Shown here: in pieces, positions 41,876 to 50,048 of the stretch
Numbering within the stretch: position 1 is the first letter of the stretch
Layout: each line of letters starts with the position of its first letter
Source of the DNA: Mesorhizobium sp. WSM3859
Lineage (GTDB): Bacteria > Pseudomonadota > Alphaproteobacteria > Rhizobiales > Rhizobiaceae
Assembly: GCF_002295065.1 (NCBI RefSeq)
Contig: NZ_NSGG01000019.1
Location: forward strand, 24,544 to 88,543
Reading direction: 5' to 3'
Length of the DNA stretch: 64,000 bases
Notes under the pieces: model-generated
Database searches by the model: none
What the model was told of the DNA's origin: nothing
What the model saw: the letters and a program-made list of their open reading frames with translations, nothing else
Position numbers and translations under genes: made by a program

Positions 41876-43730
41876 AAAGCGTGCCTCCCGCCGTGGTCGC
41901 GTTCTTCAGGTCTTTCATCACATTGACGAAACCGAGCGCGGCGGTGGCATCGCGCGGGTCGAGGTCGCCCGACACGATGGCGCCGGCCCAGCCGCCGATG
42001 CCGGATAAGATGGCCACATATTGGTGGCCGTCCGGGCCGCGATAGGTGATGGGTTGGCCTATGATGCCGGACGAGGTCTTGAACTGCCAAAGCAGGTCGC
42101 CGGTCTTGGCGCTCACCGCTTTGAACCAGCCTTCCATCGTTCCATAGAAGACGACGTCGCCGGCGGTCACGACCGCACCGCTCCACACCGGGAAATTCTC
42201 CTTGAGGCTCCAGGCGGGTTTTTCGGCAGCGATATCCCAGGCCGTGAAGGCGCCGCGATTGCCGCCCGGCCCCGGGATCATGCGGACGTTCATTCCGACA
42301 TAGGGCGTGCCGGCGATGTAGTTCACCTCGACGCCCTCTTCGTCCATGCACAGATTGTTGTGCGGGATGTAAAGCAGGCCGGTCTTCGGCGAAAAGGCGG
42401 AAGGCTGCCAGTCCTTGAGGCCCGAGGCGGTCGGGCAGATGTCGCGGACAACCTTGCCGGTACCCGTCAGCTTGTCCGGGTTTTCTATCAGGCGGCCGGT
42501 CTTGAGGTCGACGCCCTTGCTGGAATTGACGGGGCCATAAGGTTTTGCGGACAGGACTTCGCCGGTCGTCCGGTCGAGGACGTAAAGATAGCCGTTGCGT
42601 TCCGGGCGGACGAGCACCTTGCGCGGCTTGCCCTGCCATTTCATGTCGAGCAGGACCTGCTCGTTGATACCGTCATAATCGTGCAGGTCGTGCGGGGTCC
42701 ACTGGTAGAACCATTTCGCCGCCCCGGTATCGGGATCGCGGGCAAAGATGCCTGACGTCCATTTGTTGTCGCCGGGCCGCAGGTCCGGATTCCAGGGGCC
42801 GGGATTGCCGGTGCCGTGGAAGATCAGGTTGAGATCCGGATCGTAGGAAATCCAGCCCCACACGTTACCGCCGCCGATCTTCCAGGCTTCCGGCGGCCAC
42901 GTCGTGACGCCGAGGTCCTTGCCCTTGTCCATGTCGTAATGCGGCTTGAAGTCGGGTCCGATCAGCACCTCCTTGTCGGGGCCGGTGTTGTAAGCCGTCC
43001 AGACGACATGACCGTCGCCGGCGTCGAGCGCCTTGACCCAGCCGCGCACGCCCATCTCGCCGCCGGAATTGCCGACCAGCACTTTGCCTTTGACCACCAG
43101 CGGCGCCATGGTGATGGTCTCGCCGATATTGATGTTGGCGATATGGGCGTTCCAGATCGGCTGACCGCTGTTCGCGTCGAGCGCAATGGTGTGTCCGTCG
43201 AGCGTGTTGAAGAAGATGCGCCCGTCCGCGAAGGCCGCGCCACGGGTGACCACATCGCAGCAGGCAACCCCTTGCGCGGCCGGCTCGGGGTTGGGCTCGT
43301 ATTTCCATTTCATCGGCGCGCCGGGCTTCGAGAGGTCGAGCGCGTAGACGACGTTCGGAAACGGCGTCACGATATACATCGTGTTGCCGACGACCAGCGG
43401 CGCCGCTTCCTGACCCTTGTTCACCCCGGTCGAGAAGGTGAAGGCGACCTGCAGGTTCTTGACATTGCCCTCATTGATTTCGGCGAGGTCGCTAAAGCGG
43501 GTCGACGCATAGTTCTTGGCCGGCATCGCCCATTGCCCGTCATCGGGCGGGGCGGCCGCGGCAGGCGGAGAGATCGCGGGCGTCGACGGAGCTTCCGAAG
43601 CGGCTGTCAGCAGGGGCGCGCAGACCAGCAATGTGGCAGTAAGAACGCCAAGATGTTTTCGAAATGCCGCCGGGCGGTCCGTACATGCCGGGTCACCGCA
43701 GAACGCTGCAAGTTGCGTTGCTTGCTTCAT
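41856..43730 (-). CDS. XoxF-like PQQ-dependent alcohol dehydrogenase, lanthanide-type
   Basis: 624 residues from the ATG at 43730 (ATGA overlap). Signal region LGVLTATLLVCAPLLTA, then an eight-bladed quinoprotein propeller. The adjacent-cysteine disulfide is at CC157-158 (QGVACCDVVTRG). Metal-site residues align as Glu225 (NSGGEMG), Asn309 (HGTGNPGPW), Asp351 and Asp353 (HDYDGIN). The second Asp of the D-Y-D motif marks lanthanide-dependent enzymes; calcium enzymes have Ala or Ser there. Periplasmic oxidation of methanol or other alcohols, electrons to cytochrome c. The sequence is not classical XoxF5, so the substrate is open. Confidence 0.92.
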   Translation of the reverse strand: MKQATQLAAFCGDPACTDRPAAFRKHLGVLTATLLVCAPLLTAASEAPSTPAISPPAAAAPPDDGQWAMPAKNYASTRFSDLAEINEGNVKNLQVAFTFSTGVNKGQEAAPLVVGNTMYIVTPFPNVVYALDLSKPGAPMKWKYEPNPEPAAQGVACCDVVTRGAAFADGRIFFNTLDGHTIALDANSGQPIWNAHIANINIGETITMAPLVVKGKVLVGNSGGEMGVRGWVKALDAGDGHVVWTAYNTGPDKEVLIGPDFKPHYDMDKGKDLGVTTWPPEAWKIGGGNVWGWISYDPDLNLIFHGTGNPGPWNPDLRPGDNKWTSGIFARDPDTGAAKWFYQWTPHDLHDYDGINEQVLLDMKWQGKPRKVLVRPERNGYLYVLDRTTGEVLSAKPYGPVNSSKGVDLKTGRLIENPDKLTGTGKVVRDICPTASGLKDWQPSAFSPKTGLLYIPHNNLCMDEEGVEVNYIAGTPYVGMNVRMIPGPGGNRGAFTAWDIAAEKPAWSLKENFPVWSGAVVTAGDVVFYGTMEGWFKAVSAKTGDLLWQFKTSSGIIGQPITYRGPDGHQYVAILSGIGGWAGAIVSGDLDPRDATAALGFVNVMKDLKNATTAGGTLYVFRLP

Positions 43731-44509
43731 TTCGGCGTCGATCCTCCGACGCCGGAGCCGATTTCCGCCGCAATGTCGGCCTCGTGCCCGGCGCAAAGCG
43801 GATGACCCCAGCCGGAGGCGCTTTTTCCGCCGGGATCGAGATCGTAGATGATGGCATCCTTGCGGTTGGGATTGACGCCTGCCGGAACCTTGTCGAAGCC
43901 GAGGGCAGCGCGCACGCGCCAGGCGACATTGTGGTCGGCGCAGGAGGAATCGCCGCTGACACCGAGGCCACCGACAATTGCCTTGCCGTCGTACAGAGCC
44001 AGGCCTCCGCCGAACACGACGAGGCCGCCGATCGGCTTGCCGATAAGCGGGTCACTGGCGCTGCCAAACGTCTTCGGGTCGCCGGCGTAAGCCGCTGCCT
44101 CGTTGACGGGGTTGGTGGTCTGCAGGGCGAACAGCGGTCCGCCCGGCTGAACCCCGGCATAGAGATTGGCTGTCGAAAGCGCCATGTTCGCCAGGCTAAG
44201 CCCGTTGGCTGTGCTCGCTTTCTCGGCCGCAATCAGCCGGCTGCCCGGCCACTGCGCATCAACCGTGGGTCCACTGAAGGCAACCGCACAGACGGTGCCG
44301 TCCCGAGCTACGATCGCTGCCCATTCATTGGTCTCGAAGCCGCCATTCGCCGGGCCGCCGCTCGCCTTGACATTGGCCTTCAAGGCCGAGAGCAGCTTGT
44401 CGTGATCGGCCGGACAGGGCGCCTGGGCCCGAGCAGTGCCTTGCTGCATCGAGCCAATCGCCAGGACAAGCAGGCTCAGAGCTAGTGATAAAAATCGACG
44501 ATGAGCCAT
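43727..44509 (-). CDS. GlcG/HbpS-family haem-binding-like periplasmic protein
   Basis: 260 residues, signal peptide MAHRRFLSLALSLLVLAIGS ending near ARA. The GlcG/HbpS core is visible: WAAIVARDGTVCAVAFSGPT, RLIAAEKASTANGLSL, KPIGGLVVFGGGLALYDGKA and IVGGLGVSGDSSCADHNVAW. First gene of the XoxF-like operon with an ATGA overlap to it. Role in the module is unclear; the family binds haem or small molecules. Confidence 0.88.
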   Translation of the reverse strand: MAHRRFLSLALSLLVLAIGSMQQGTARAQAPCPADHDKLLSALKANVKASGGPANGGFETNEWAAIVARDGTVCAVAFSGPTVDAQWPGSRLIAAEKASTANGLSLANMALSTANLYAGVQPGGPLFALQTTNPVNEAAAYAGDPKTFGSASDPLIGKPIGGLVVFGGGLALYDGKAIVGGLGVSGDSSCADHNVAWRVRAALGFDKVPAGVNPNRKDAIIYDLDPGGKSASGWGHPLCAGHEADIAAEIGSGVGGSTPK

Positions 44510-44846
44510 GACCCGAAAACGTTTGTTGATCTTACCGAACTGGCAATCGGCCGCTTTGTTCCTCGAACATGGGGAAGGTTTGCGCACTGACGAGGTTGGC
44601 TGGCCGAGGCAGCTGGATCGGGAGAGGAATCGGACAGAGCCGAACCCGCAGCAGACCGCTTCCTCCGATCGGGCTGTTTGATACGCACGCCCGTTTGTAA
44701 CTGTCGCCGGTTTGCGATCTTGCCGGCTCCGGGGCCGAGATGAGCAATCGGCGGCTTCGAGAGCTTGCGCTATCCGCTTCGCTGCGACTGCGATGCAGCG
44801 GGGGCTAGGATTTCTGAACACAAGACCGATCTGGCCGTTACAGGAG

Positions 44847-45899
44847 ATGCTCGTCGATATCCTGCAATTCCTCGTCGGAACCCTCGTGGTCTGGTTCACG
44901 CTTCGCGACGTCTTTGACACCGTCGTTGTGCCCGGCGAGAGCCGGGCGTCCCTGCGTCTTGCAAGCCGGATGGTGTTCGCCGGCTTGTTCGGGCTGCGGC
45001 ATACGCACAGGCCCGGCGCCGCCATTCCGGCGGCCTTCGCGCCTTTCGTGCTGGTAGTGTCCTTCACCGGCTGGATGCTGCTTCTCATTTTCGGTTTCGG
45101 GCTGATGGTGGATGCGTTGAGCGGTTGGTACCGGCCCGCGGTCCCGACTTTCTCCCAGGCGGTATTCGTCGCAGGAAGCAGCCTGGTGACGGTCGGCCTT
45201 AGCGAAACGGACGCGACCGGTCCTGCCCGTTGGGTCAACATCGCGGCGGGATTCTGCGGCCTGTCGGTCATGACGATGGCCGTCACTTACCTGCTTCAGG
45301 TGCAGACCAGCATCGGCAAGCGCGACTCCGGCATCCTCAAGATAACCACCGCTTCAGGCGATCCGCCGTCCGCGATCGCGCTGCTGGAACGCTATGCTTC
45401 ACTCGGTTGCAAGGATGAGCTGGAACAGGTGCTCGTAAAGGGCAGGGACTGGTGCGCCGAGGTGCTGCAGAGCCATGCATCGCACCCGTCCCTGATTTAT
45501 TTTCGATCCCTGGAAACCGGTGCGGGGTGGCCTGCCACGCTCGCCGCGTTGTTGGACCTTGCTGCCGTTCTCGAAGCGATCGATGAGCCCAAGCTGCGCG
45601 GCAAGGCTATCCTGCTGCTTGAGGAAGGCACTCACCTTGCTGACGAACTGAGCAAACTGCTGCGGCTCGACATCGACCGCCCGGAAACCGATAGAGAGGT
45701 GCTGCAGCAGGTTCTGGAACGTGCGGCAAGGGCAGGCTACGGAACTCCAAAACCGCATGGCCTGGAGCGATTGACGTCGCTCTGGGAACGCTATGCTCCG
45801 ACAGTCGAGGCATTGTCGCGTCATCTGGGCAGTCCGCCTGCGCCCCTTTTGCCGAACGACCGCAGTTTATTACGCAAAGAACTGGCGCAGCTTTCTTGA
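44847..45899 (+). CDS. Ion-channel-like membrane protein
   Basis: 350 residues from ATG 44847; an in-frame ATG at 44793 is an alternative because the nearest GGAG directly abuts 44847. Membrane helices: DILQFLVGTLVVWFTLRDVF, APFVLVVSFTGWMLLLIFGF, and a pore-like segment FSQAVFVAGSSLVTVGLSET followed by ARWVNIAAGFCGLSVMTMAV. SLVTVGLSE resembles a TVG-type selectivity filter of two-helix potassium channels but lacks the final GYG. The C-terminal ~190 residues are soluble and helical. Divergent from the haem-binding-like gene. Confidence 0.7.
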   Translation: MLVDILQFLVGTLVVWFTLRDVFDTVVVPGESRASLRLASRMVFAGLFGLRHTHRPGAAIPAAFAPFVLVVSFTGWMLLLIFGFGLMVDALSGWYRPAVPTFSQAVFVAGSSLVTVGLSETDATGPARWVNIAAGFCGLSVMTMAVTYLLQVQTSIGKRDSGILKITTASGDPPSAIALLERYASLGCKDELEQVLVKGRDWCAEVLQSHASHPSLIYFRSLETGAGWPATLAALLDLAAVLEAIDEPKLRGKAILLLEEGTHLADELSKLLRLDIDRPETDREVLQQVLERAARAGYGTPKPHGLERLTSLWERYAPTVEALSRHLGSPPAPLLPNDRSLLRKELAQLS

Positions 45900-45906
45900 C
45901 CTGTGT

Positions 45907-46209
45907 TCACATTTCGCTGTTGCCGATTATCCCGGCTTCGCCCTCGGCGAGATTGGTGACGTGCGGAGCCTTCGAAGCGTGCAATCGGACGACAGGCTTG
46001 CCGGAGCTGTCCTGTCCGAAGAACGTGACGCCGGCGGCCTGCAAAACCTGGAGCATCGCGAGTAGTTTTTCCGCCGACGGCACCCGGCCCCCGCGCTCAA
46101 ATTCGCGAATGCTCGCTTCGCTCAAATCACATTTTGCCCCAAGCCGCACCCGGGGCCAGTTCAACAAGGCTCGGGCAGCCATTACCTGCTCTGGCGTTAG
46201 AGGAGCCAC
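45907..46209 (-). CDS. XRE-family helix-turn-helix regulator
   Basis: 100 residues from a GTG at 46209 with GGAG 7 nt upstream; a longer version from the ATG at 46269 would read through two palindromes. The HTH region is LTPEQVMAARALLNWPRVRL, then CDLSEASIREFERGGRVPSA, followed by the common C-terminal extension LLAMLQVLQAAGVTFFGQD. A cytoplasmic DNA-binding protein, possibly autoregulated through the upstream palindromes. Confidence 0.8.
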   Translation of the reverse strand: MAPLTPEQVMAARALLNWPRVRLGAKCDLSEASIREFERGGRVPSAEKLLAMLQVLQAAGVTFFGQDSSGKPVVRLHASKAPHVTNLAEGEAGIIGNSEM

Positions 46210-46241
46210 CAAACATCTCCACTGGTTCTTGATCGTGTCTC

Positions 46242-46266
46242 GAACTGAAAGTTCAAGAACATGTTC
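46242..46266. promoter_or_regulatory. Candidate operator: two palindromes upstream of the XRE gene
   Basis: GAACT-GAA-AGTTC at 46242-46254 and GAACATGTTC at 46257-46266, two perfect inverted repeats sharing GAAC half-sites, 33-57 nt upstream of the preferred start. Confidence 0.5.
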
Positions 46267-46348
46267 CATTGCCGGCAAAAACGGGCGTCAAATATCCTCG
46301 GACCGCTGTCATTTGGAACAACGATGATCGAGCATCGTTTCGGTGGCG

Positions 46349-46474
46349 ATGAAACAGCTCCTTTCAGATTTCGCGGCAATGGCGCAGCCGGGTTATTGGA
46401 TTGCCCTCGGGCTTCTCGTCATCCCTTATGGAGTGGGCGTGTTTTTCCTTGTGAGGGTTTGCCACTGTATGTGA
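46349..46474 (+). CDS. Small single-helix membrane protein
   Basis: 41 residues: polar start MKQLLSDFAAMAQPGYW, one membrane helix IALGLLVIPYGVGVFFLV, then RVCHCM. It is divergent from the XRE gene. No clear ribosome-binding site; support is the membrane-helix pattern. Function unknown. Confidence 0.5.
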   Translation: MKQLLSDFAAMAQPGYWIALGLLVIPYGVGVFFLVRVCHCM

Positions 46475-46503
46475 GCGCGTGCGCGGTGCGATCATGAGCC
46501 CGG

Positions 46504-46536
46504 GCCCGTCGACGTTGTTCGGCGGGCTTTCTCTTT
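46504..46536 (+). terminator. Rho-independent terminator
   Basis: A 9-bp stem with one G-U pair (46504-46512 with 46519-46527), 6-nt loop, followed by TTTCTCTTT. About 30 nt after the small membrane gene. Confidence 0.65.
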
Positions 46537-46622
46537 GCAACGTGGAACAAGCTGCAGTTTGCCATGTTGAGAAGGTCTGCGACTGTCCCCCTCAAGCGGT
46601 CGCAGAATGGTGGAAACACCGG

Positions 46623-46658
46623 CCCGCGTCCTCGCCGAGGGGCGCGGGTTTCCTTTTC
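46623..46658 (+). terminator. Second terminator-like hairpin
   Basis: CCCGCG-TCCTC pairs with GAGG-GGCGCGGG (small bulge), then TTTCCTTTT. It lies ~90 nt after the previous terminator with no supported gene between them. Confidence 0.6.
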
Positions 46659-46722
46659 AGGCACGCCGGAACCAACCGGCACGGTTGGCGGTTCCTCTCC
46701 CTCAAAACCGGAGAACGAGTGC

Positions 46723-46884
46723 ATGCTTAGATTTCTGATCACCCTCGGCGCGGTGTATGCTGCCTTCGACTTGGCAAGGATGTCGGACGCAGTGAGGGTC
46801 GGATGTTGTCCAGCGCCCCGGTGGACTACGAACGGCGGCCGTCAGCACGGAGCCGGGAAGAACTTGGCCTTTAGTCAAAATTGA
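46723..46884 (+). CDS. Possible small protein
   Basis: 53 residues, ATG with GGAG 9 nt upstream. A short hydrophobic start (MLRFLITLGAVYAAFDLARM) is followed by a sequence without pattern. Weak support; no family recognised. Confidence 0.3.
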   Translation: MLRFLITLGAVYAAFDLARMSDAVRVGCCPAPRWTTNGGRQHGAGKNLAFSQN

Positions 46885-46904
46885 ATCGGCATCTGGTCGG
46901 GAAT

Positions 46905-47186
46905 TTATGGTTGGAGCAAGGCGCCGCCATATTGTGCCCACAGCCGGTCGCAATCCCATTTTCTCAGACTCGGCTTCCCTTGCACTCCGTAGAGGACCAT
47001 CGCACCGCGAACATCGTAGCCCAGCACTGACGCGTTAGCGACAAATTGGATAGCATGCCCCAAGCTGAGGGTGCTGAACCTGGCTTCGGTTTTGGTGGTG
47101 AGATCAATGACACCAAAGATTTCCGCATCTCTCCTCCTGCCGGCCAAAACAGCCGACGAGATCGCATCGTCCAAGGCAAGGAGCAT
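46905..47186 (-). CDS. Small hypothetical protein
   Basis: 93 residues, ATG with GGGGA about 7 nt upstream. The product alternates short hydrophobic strands and helices (VIDLTTKTEARFSTLSLGHA, VANASVLGYDVRGAMVLYGV) as a folded protein would. No domain recognised. Confidence 0.45.
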   Translation of the reverse strand: MLLALDDAISSAVLAGRRRDAEIFGVIDLTTKTEARFSTLSLGHAIQFVANASVLGYDVRGAMVLYGVQGKPSLRKWDCDRLWAQYGGALLQP

Positions 47187-47385
47187 AGCAGAGTCCCCGT
47201 AAGCGTTTCCTAACTTTGGCGCGTGGAATTGGTTCCGCGTCCGGCACAGAATATCGTTTTAGGGAATGAATTGACGAGCCCCGAGGCCGAAGATTGGGAC
47301 CGGACAAGGCGCCACCGTTGATGTTGCGGAACGAATGGCGGTCTCAGGGTTGCGCTAAAGAATCCCGCTTCGGAGTTCTTTGGCG

Positions 47386-47619
47386 TCAATGGACTGCTTT
47401 CTTTTTGGCCGGCGCCTTAGGTTGCCCCGACTTGCCCTTTGAGGCAGCGTCTTTCGAGTGGGCCGACATCGCCGGAGCGGCACCGGTCTTCTTGGCAGCT
47501 GACGATTTGGCAGACGCTTTTTTCGGAGCGTCACTCTTCGGCGCAGCTTTTCTTTCACGCGCCTTTTTCGGTTCTTTCTTTGACGAGAAAATGCCGGTGA
47601 TGCTCTCAATGATGGACAT
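47386..47619 (-). CDS. Histone-H1-like Lys/Ala-rich protein
   Basis: 77 residues, ATG at 47619 with AGAGGG upstream. After MSIIESITGIFSS the chain is almost entirely Lys, Ala, Ser and Pro (KKASAKSSAAKKTGAAPAMS, KAPAKKKAVH), a composition seen in small basic nucleoid-associated proteins. DNA binding is inferred from charge only. Confidence 0.6.
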   Translation of the reverse strand: MSIIESITGIFSSKKEPKKARERKAAPKSDAPKKASAKSSAAKKTGAAPAMSAHSKDAASKGKSGQPKAPAKKKAVH

Positions 47620-48077
47620 TGGCTGGCCCTCTGTTGAAACTGACCAACAATTCCGGCCGCCCAGGAATTGTTCCATTGTTGATTCAGTTGCGCCTAATGG
47701 AACCGAAGCCACTCGGTGGGTTTTGGTGGATTGGCAACCAGCGATAGCGCGGGCTTCCGCGGACCTGATCCCGATAGATCAGATCCACTGCATACCCTTC
47801 GGTTTCGGCTTGGCGGATTCTTGGCAATTTGTTACGCAGATTAAGGTCGCTTCGATCTTGAAGCACTTCGCGAATTATCTAAGTATTTGAAATCATTGAC
47901 TTATTAGGAAAATTGCTGGCGGAGAGAGCGACAGCCATATTGCTGTCTCTTGTCGTCTCAATCAATGAAAATTATAGGCAATATCAGTGCTTTAATCTAA
48001 AATGGCTGTCTCGCGCCGTTGCAATCCGCATCATCCAATGTCATTGTTTTTGGCGGGTAAGATGATGGGATGGAGAA
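47620..48077. other. AT-richer junction between chromosome and mobile island
   Basis: About 460 bases without a supported gene. The last ~200 bases before the integrase are AT-rich compared with the flanks and hold a perfect inverted repeat GACAGC-6-GCTGTC at 47930-47947. The left attachment site would be expected near here, but no tRNA fragment was recognised. Confidence 0.45.
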
Positions 48078-49370
48078 ATGCCGAGGATCGCGAAGGAACT
48101 TTCAGCACTGGCCGTCAAGAACTTGAAACACCCCGGATCGATCAAACCGGGCAACGCTGTGTTTGCCGTTGGCGGTGTTGCCGGGCTCATGCTCCAAATC
48201 ACGCCGGGCGGCGGGCGATCATGGCTATTGCGCACAACAAACATCAATGGCCGGCGGTGCGAAATGGGTCTTGGCGGACACGACGTTTCGTTGGGCGAAG
48301 CTCGCGAGCGGGCGAGGGCAATCAAGGGTGAAATCCGCAATGGCGTCGATCCGCTACAACAGAAGCGCGACCGCCGCAAAGCCGCGATTGAGGCCGCAAA
48401 GCGCCACCTCACATTCCGCGATGCCGTTGACAAATTCCTTGCCGACACTCTGGCCGAATTCAGAAGCGAAAAGCATCGGAAGCAATGGCAATCCACGCTG
48501 GACACGTATGCAATGCCCGTCATCGGCAATCTTGCCGTTTCCGAAGTCACCAAACATCACATGGTTGAAATCCTTAAGCCGATCTGGACGACCAAGACGG
48601 AGACGGCCACGCGTTTGCGGCAACGTTGCGAACGCGTGCTTGATTGGGCAAAGGCACACGGACACCGCGAGGGCGACAATCCGGCAGAGTGGAAGGGCAA
48701 TCTCAACGCCATGCTGTCCAAGCCAAGCAAGGTTGCGACAGTCGATAATCAGCCCGCCGTTCAGCTGAAAGACGCGCCTACCTGGTTCGCAGCATTGCGC
48801 AAACGCGAAGGCACCGGTGCACGGGCGTTGGAATTCGCGACATTGACCGCTGCACGATCTGGCGAAGTGCGCGGCATGGAATGGCCGGAAATCGATTGGA
48901 ACGCCAAATTGTGGACAGTGCCGGCGTCGCGAATGAAAATGAAGCGCCCACACGTTGTGGCGCTATCCGACGCGGCAATGACAATCCTAACTGCGATGAA
49001 AGAGGCCGCGACTGCCGACATAGAATATGTGTTTCCGGCGATCCGTGGCGGCATGCTGTCCGACATGACGTTGAGCGCCACCATGAGGCGGATGCATGAA
49101 AGCGAGATCGAGGCGGGCCGCACGGGCTGGCTCGACAAGAACTCGAAGCGTCCAGCCGTGCCCCATGGGCTGCGGTCAACGTTTTCTGATTGGGCAGGGG
49201 AGTTGTCCGACTATCCCCGAGACATGCGGGAATTTGCGCTCGCCCACGCCATCAGCAGCGATGTTGAGGCCGCATATCGCCGCGAAACCATGATTGAGAA
49301 GCGCCGCGCCATGATGAGCGATTGGGCTGCATTTTTGCAGGGCGGGAAAACACCAAGCTCTATGACGTGA
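48078..49370 (+). CDS. P4-type tyrosine-recombinase integrase
   Basis: 430 residues. N-terminal Arm/DUF4102 DNA-binding domain (ELSALAVKNLKHPGSIKPGN, then GGRSWLLRTTNINGRRCEMG), a SAM-like core (FRSEKHRKQWQSTLDTYAMP) and the catalytic domain: Arg in TAARSGEVRGMEW, H-x-x-R in PHGLRSTFSDWAGE and the nucleophile Tyr in DVEAAYRRET. GGAG lies before the ATG. It would catalyse site-specific integration and excision of the element to its right. Appears intact. Confidence 0.95.
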   Translation: MPRIAKELSALAVKNLKHPGSIKPGNAVFAVGGVAGLMLQITPGGGRSWLLRTTNINGRRCEMGLGGHDVSLGEARERARAIKGEIRNGVDPLQQKRDRRKAAIEAAKRHLTFRDAVDKFLADTLAEFRSEKHRKQWQSTLDTYAMPVIGNLAVSEVTKHHMVEILKPIWTTKTETATRLRQRCERVLDWAKAHGHREGDNPAEWKGNLNAMLSKPSKVATVDNQPAVQLKDAPTWFAALRKREGTGARALEFATLTAARSGEVRGMEWPEIDWNAKLWTVPASRMKMKRPHVVALSDAAMTILTAMKEAATADIEYVFPAIRGGMLSDMTLSATMRRMHESEIEAGRTGWLDKNSKRPAVPHGLRSTFSDWAGELSDYPRDMREFALAHAISSDVEAAYRRETMIEKRRAMMSDWAAFLQGGKTPSSMT

Positions 49371-49549
49371 GCTTCGGCAACGCCGTCCGCAAAGCCGTAT
49401 TCGGCGACGCAGCCGAATTGGTTGATTTGCTGCACTCGGATCGGCAACTAGGCCAAGGCGAACGTGCGCTGTTAGGCGATCTAGTTGAAGAACTCGCATT
49501 ACGTCCCACGGTCAAGAACGTGATCCTACGTACTTTCGAAACGCCGTGA
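49367..49549 (+). CDS. Small protein coupled to the integrase
   Basis: 60 residues from a GTG that overlaps the integrase stop in a GTGA junction. The product (AVRKAVFGDAAELVDLLHSD, QGERALLGDLVEELALRP) resembles short proteins common beside rhizobial integrases and phage regulators, with a DAAELVDLLHSDRQLGQGER-type motif. Function unknown. Confidence 0.55.
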   Translation: MSFGNAVRKAVFGDAAELVDLLHSDRQLGQGERALLGDLVEELALRPTVKNVILRTFETP

Positions 49550-49706
49550 CAAGCGCACACCGGTACCACCGCCAAAAAAGTTGCCTCGCTTGAGCAACCC
49601 ATTTTGATGGGCGCGAGGCCGACTGTCGTTTCCGGTTTGCCGTCTTCGCTCGCTCAGGCGGCGACCGCGCGTCTCGATCAACCAGCTTCCCGCGGCAGGA
49701 CCCTCA

Positions 49707-49919
49707 TCAGAACTTGTCGCCTTGGTCTTGCGGACGCCACGAAACGGGATTGGTGATCCAGCGACTGATGTCGGATTCATGCCAGCCTGAACCGTGGACA
49801 CTGATTTGGATCTGGCGCGGGAAGGTGCCTTCGGCGATCTTGCGATAGATTGTAGATCGGGACAGACCGGTCCGGGAAAGGACGGTTTTCAGGCGAATGA
49901 TACGGTCTGGTTCGGGCAT
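49707..49919 (-). CDS. AlpA-family transcriptional regulator
   Basis: 70 residues, ATG with AGGAGG 10 nt upstream. The family pattern is complete: RIIRLKTVLSRTGLSRSTIY, RKIAEGTFPRQIQI and GWHESDISRWI, i.e. a short MerR-like HTH with a wing. AlpA proteins control integrase or excision genes of P4-like elements, which fits the adjacent integrase. Confidence 0.88.
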   Translation of the reverse strand: MPEPDRIIRLKTVLSRTGLSRSTIYRKIAEGTFPRQIQISVHGSGWHESDISRWITNPVSWRPQDQGDKF

Positions 49920-50048
49920 GGTCGTGCTGCCTCCTGCCGGCTGTTTCTGGCTGCTCTTGATCCAGAAAGGACGGACAGTTATGGGCGCGCAAGAGGGTTT
50001 TGCGCGTCGTCGTAGCCCGACGTAGAGACGGCGGTTAATCGGACGGGT

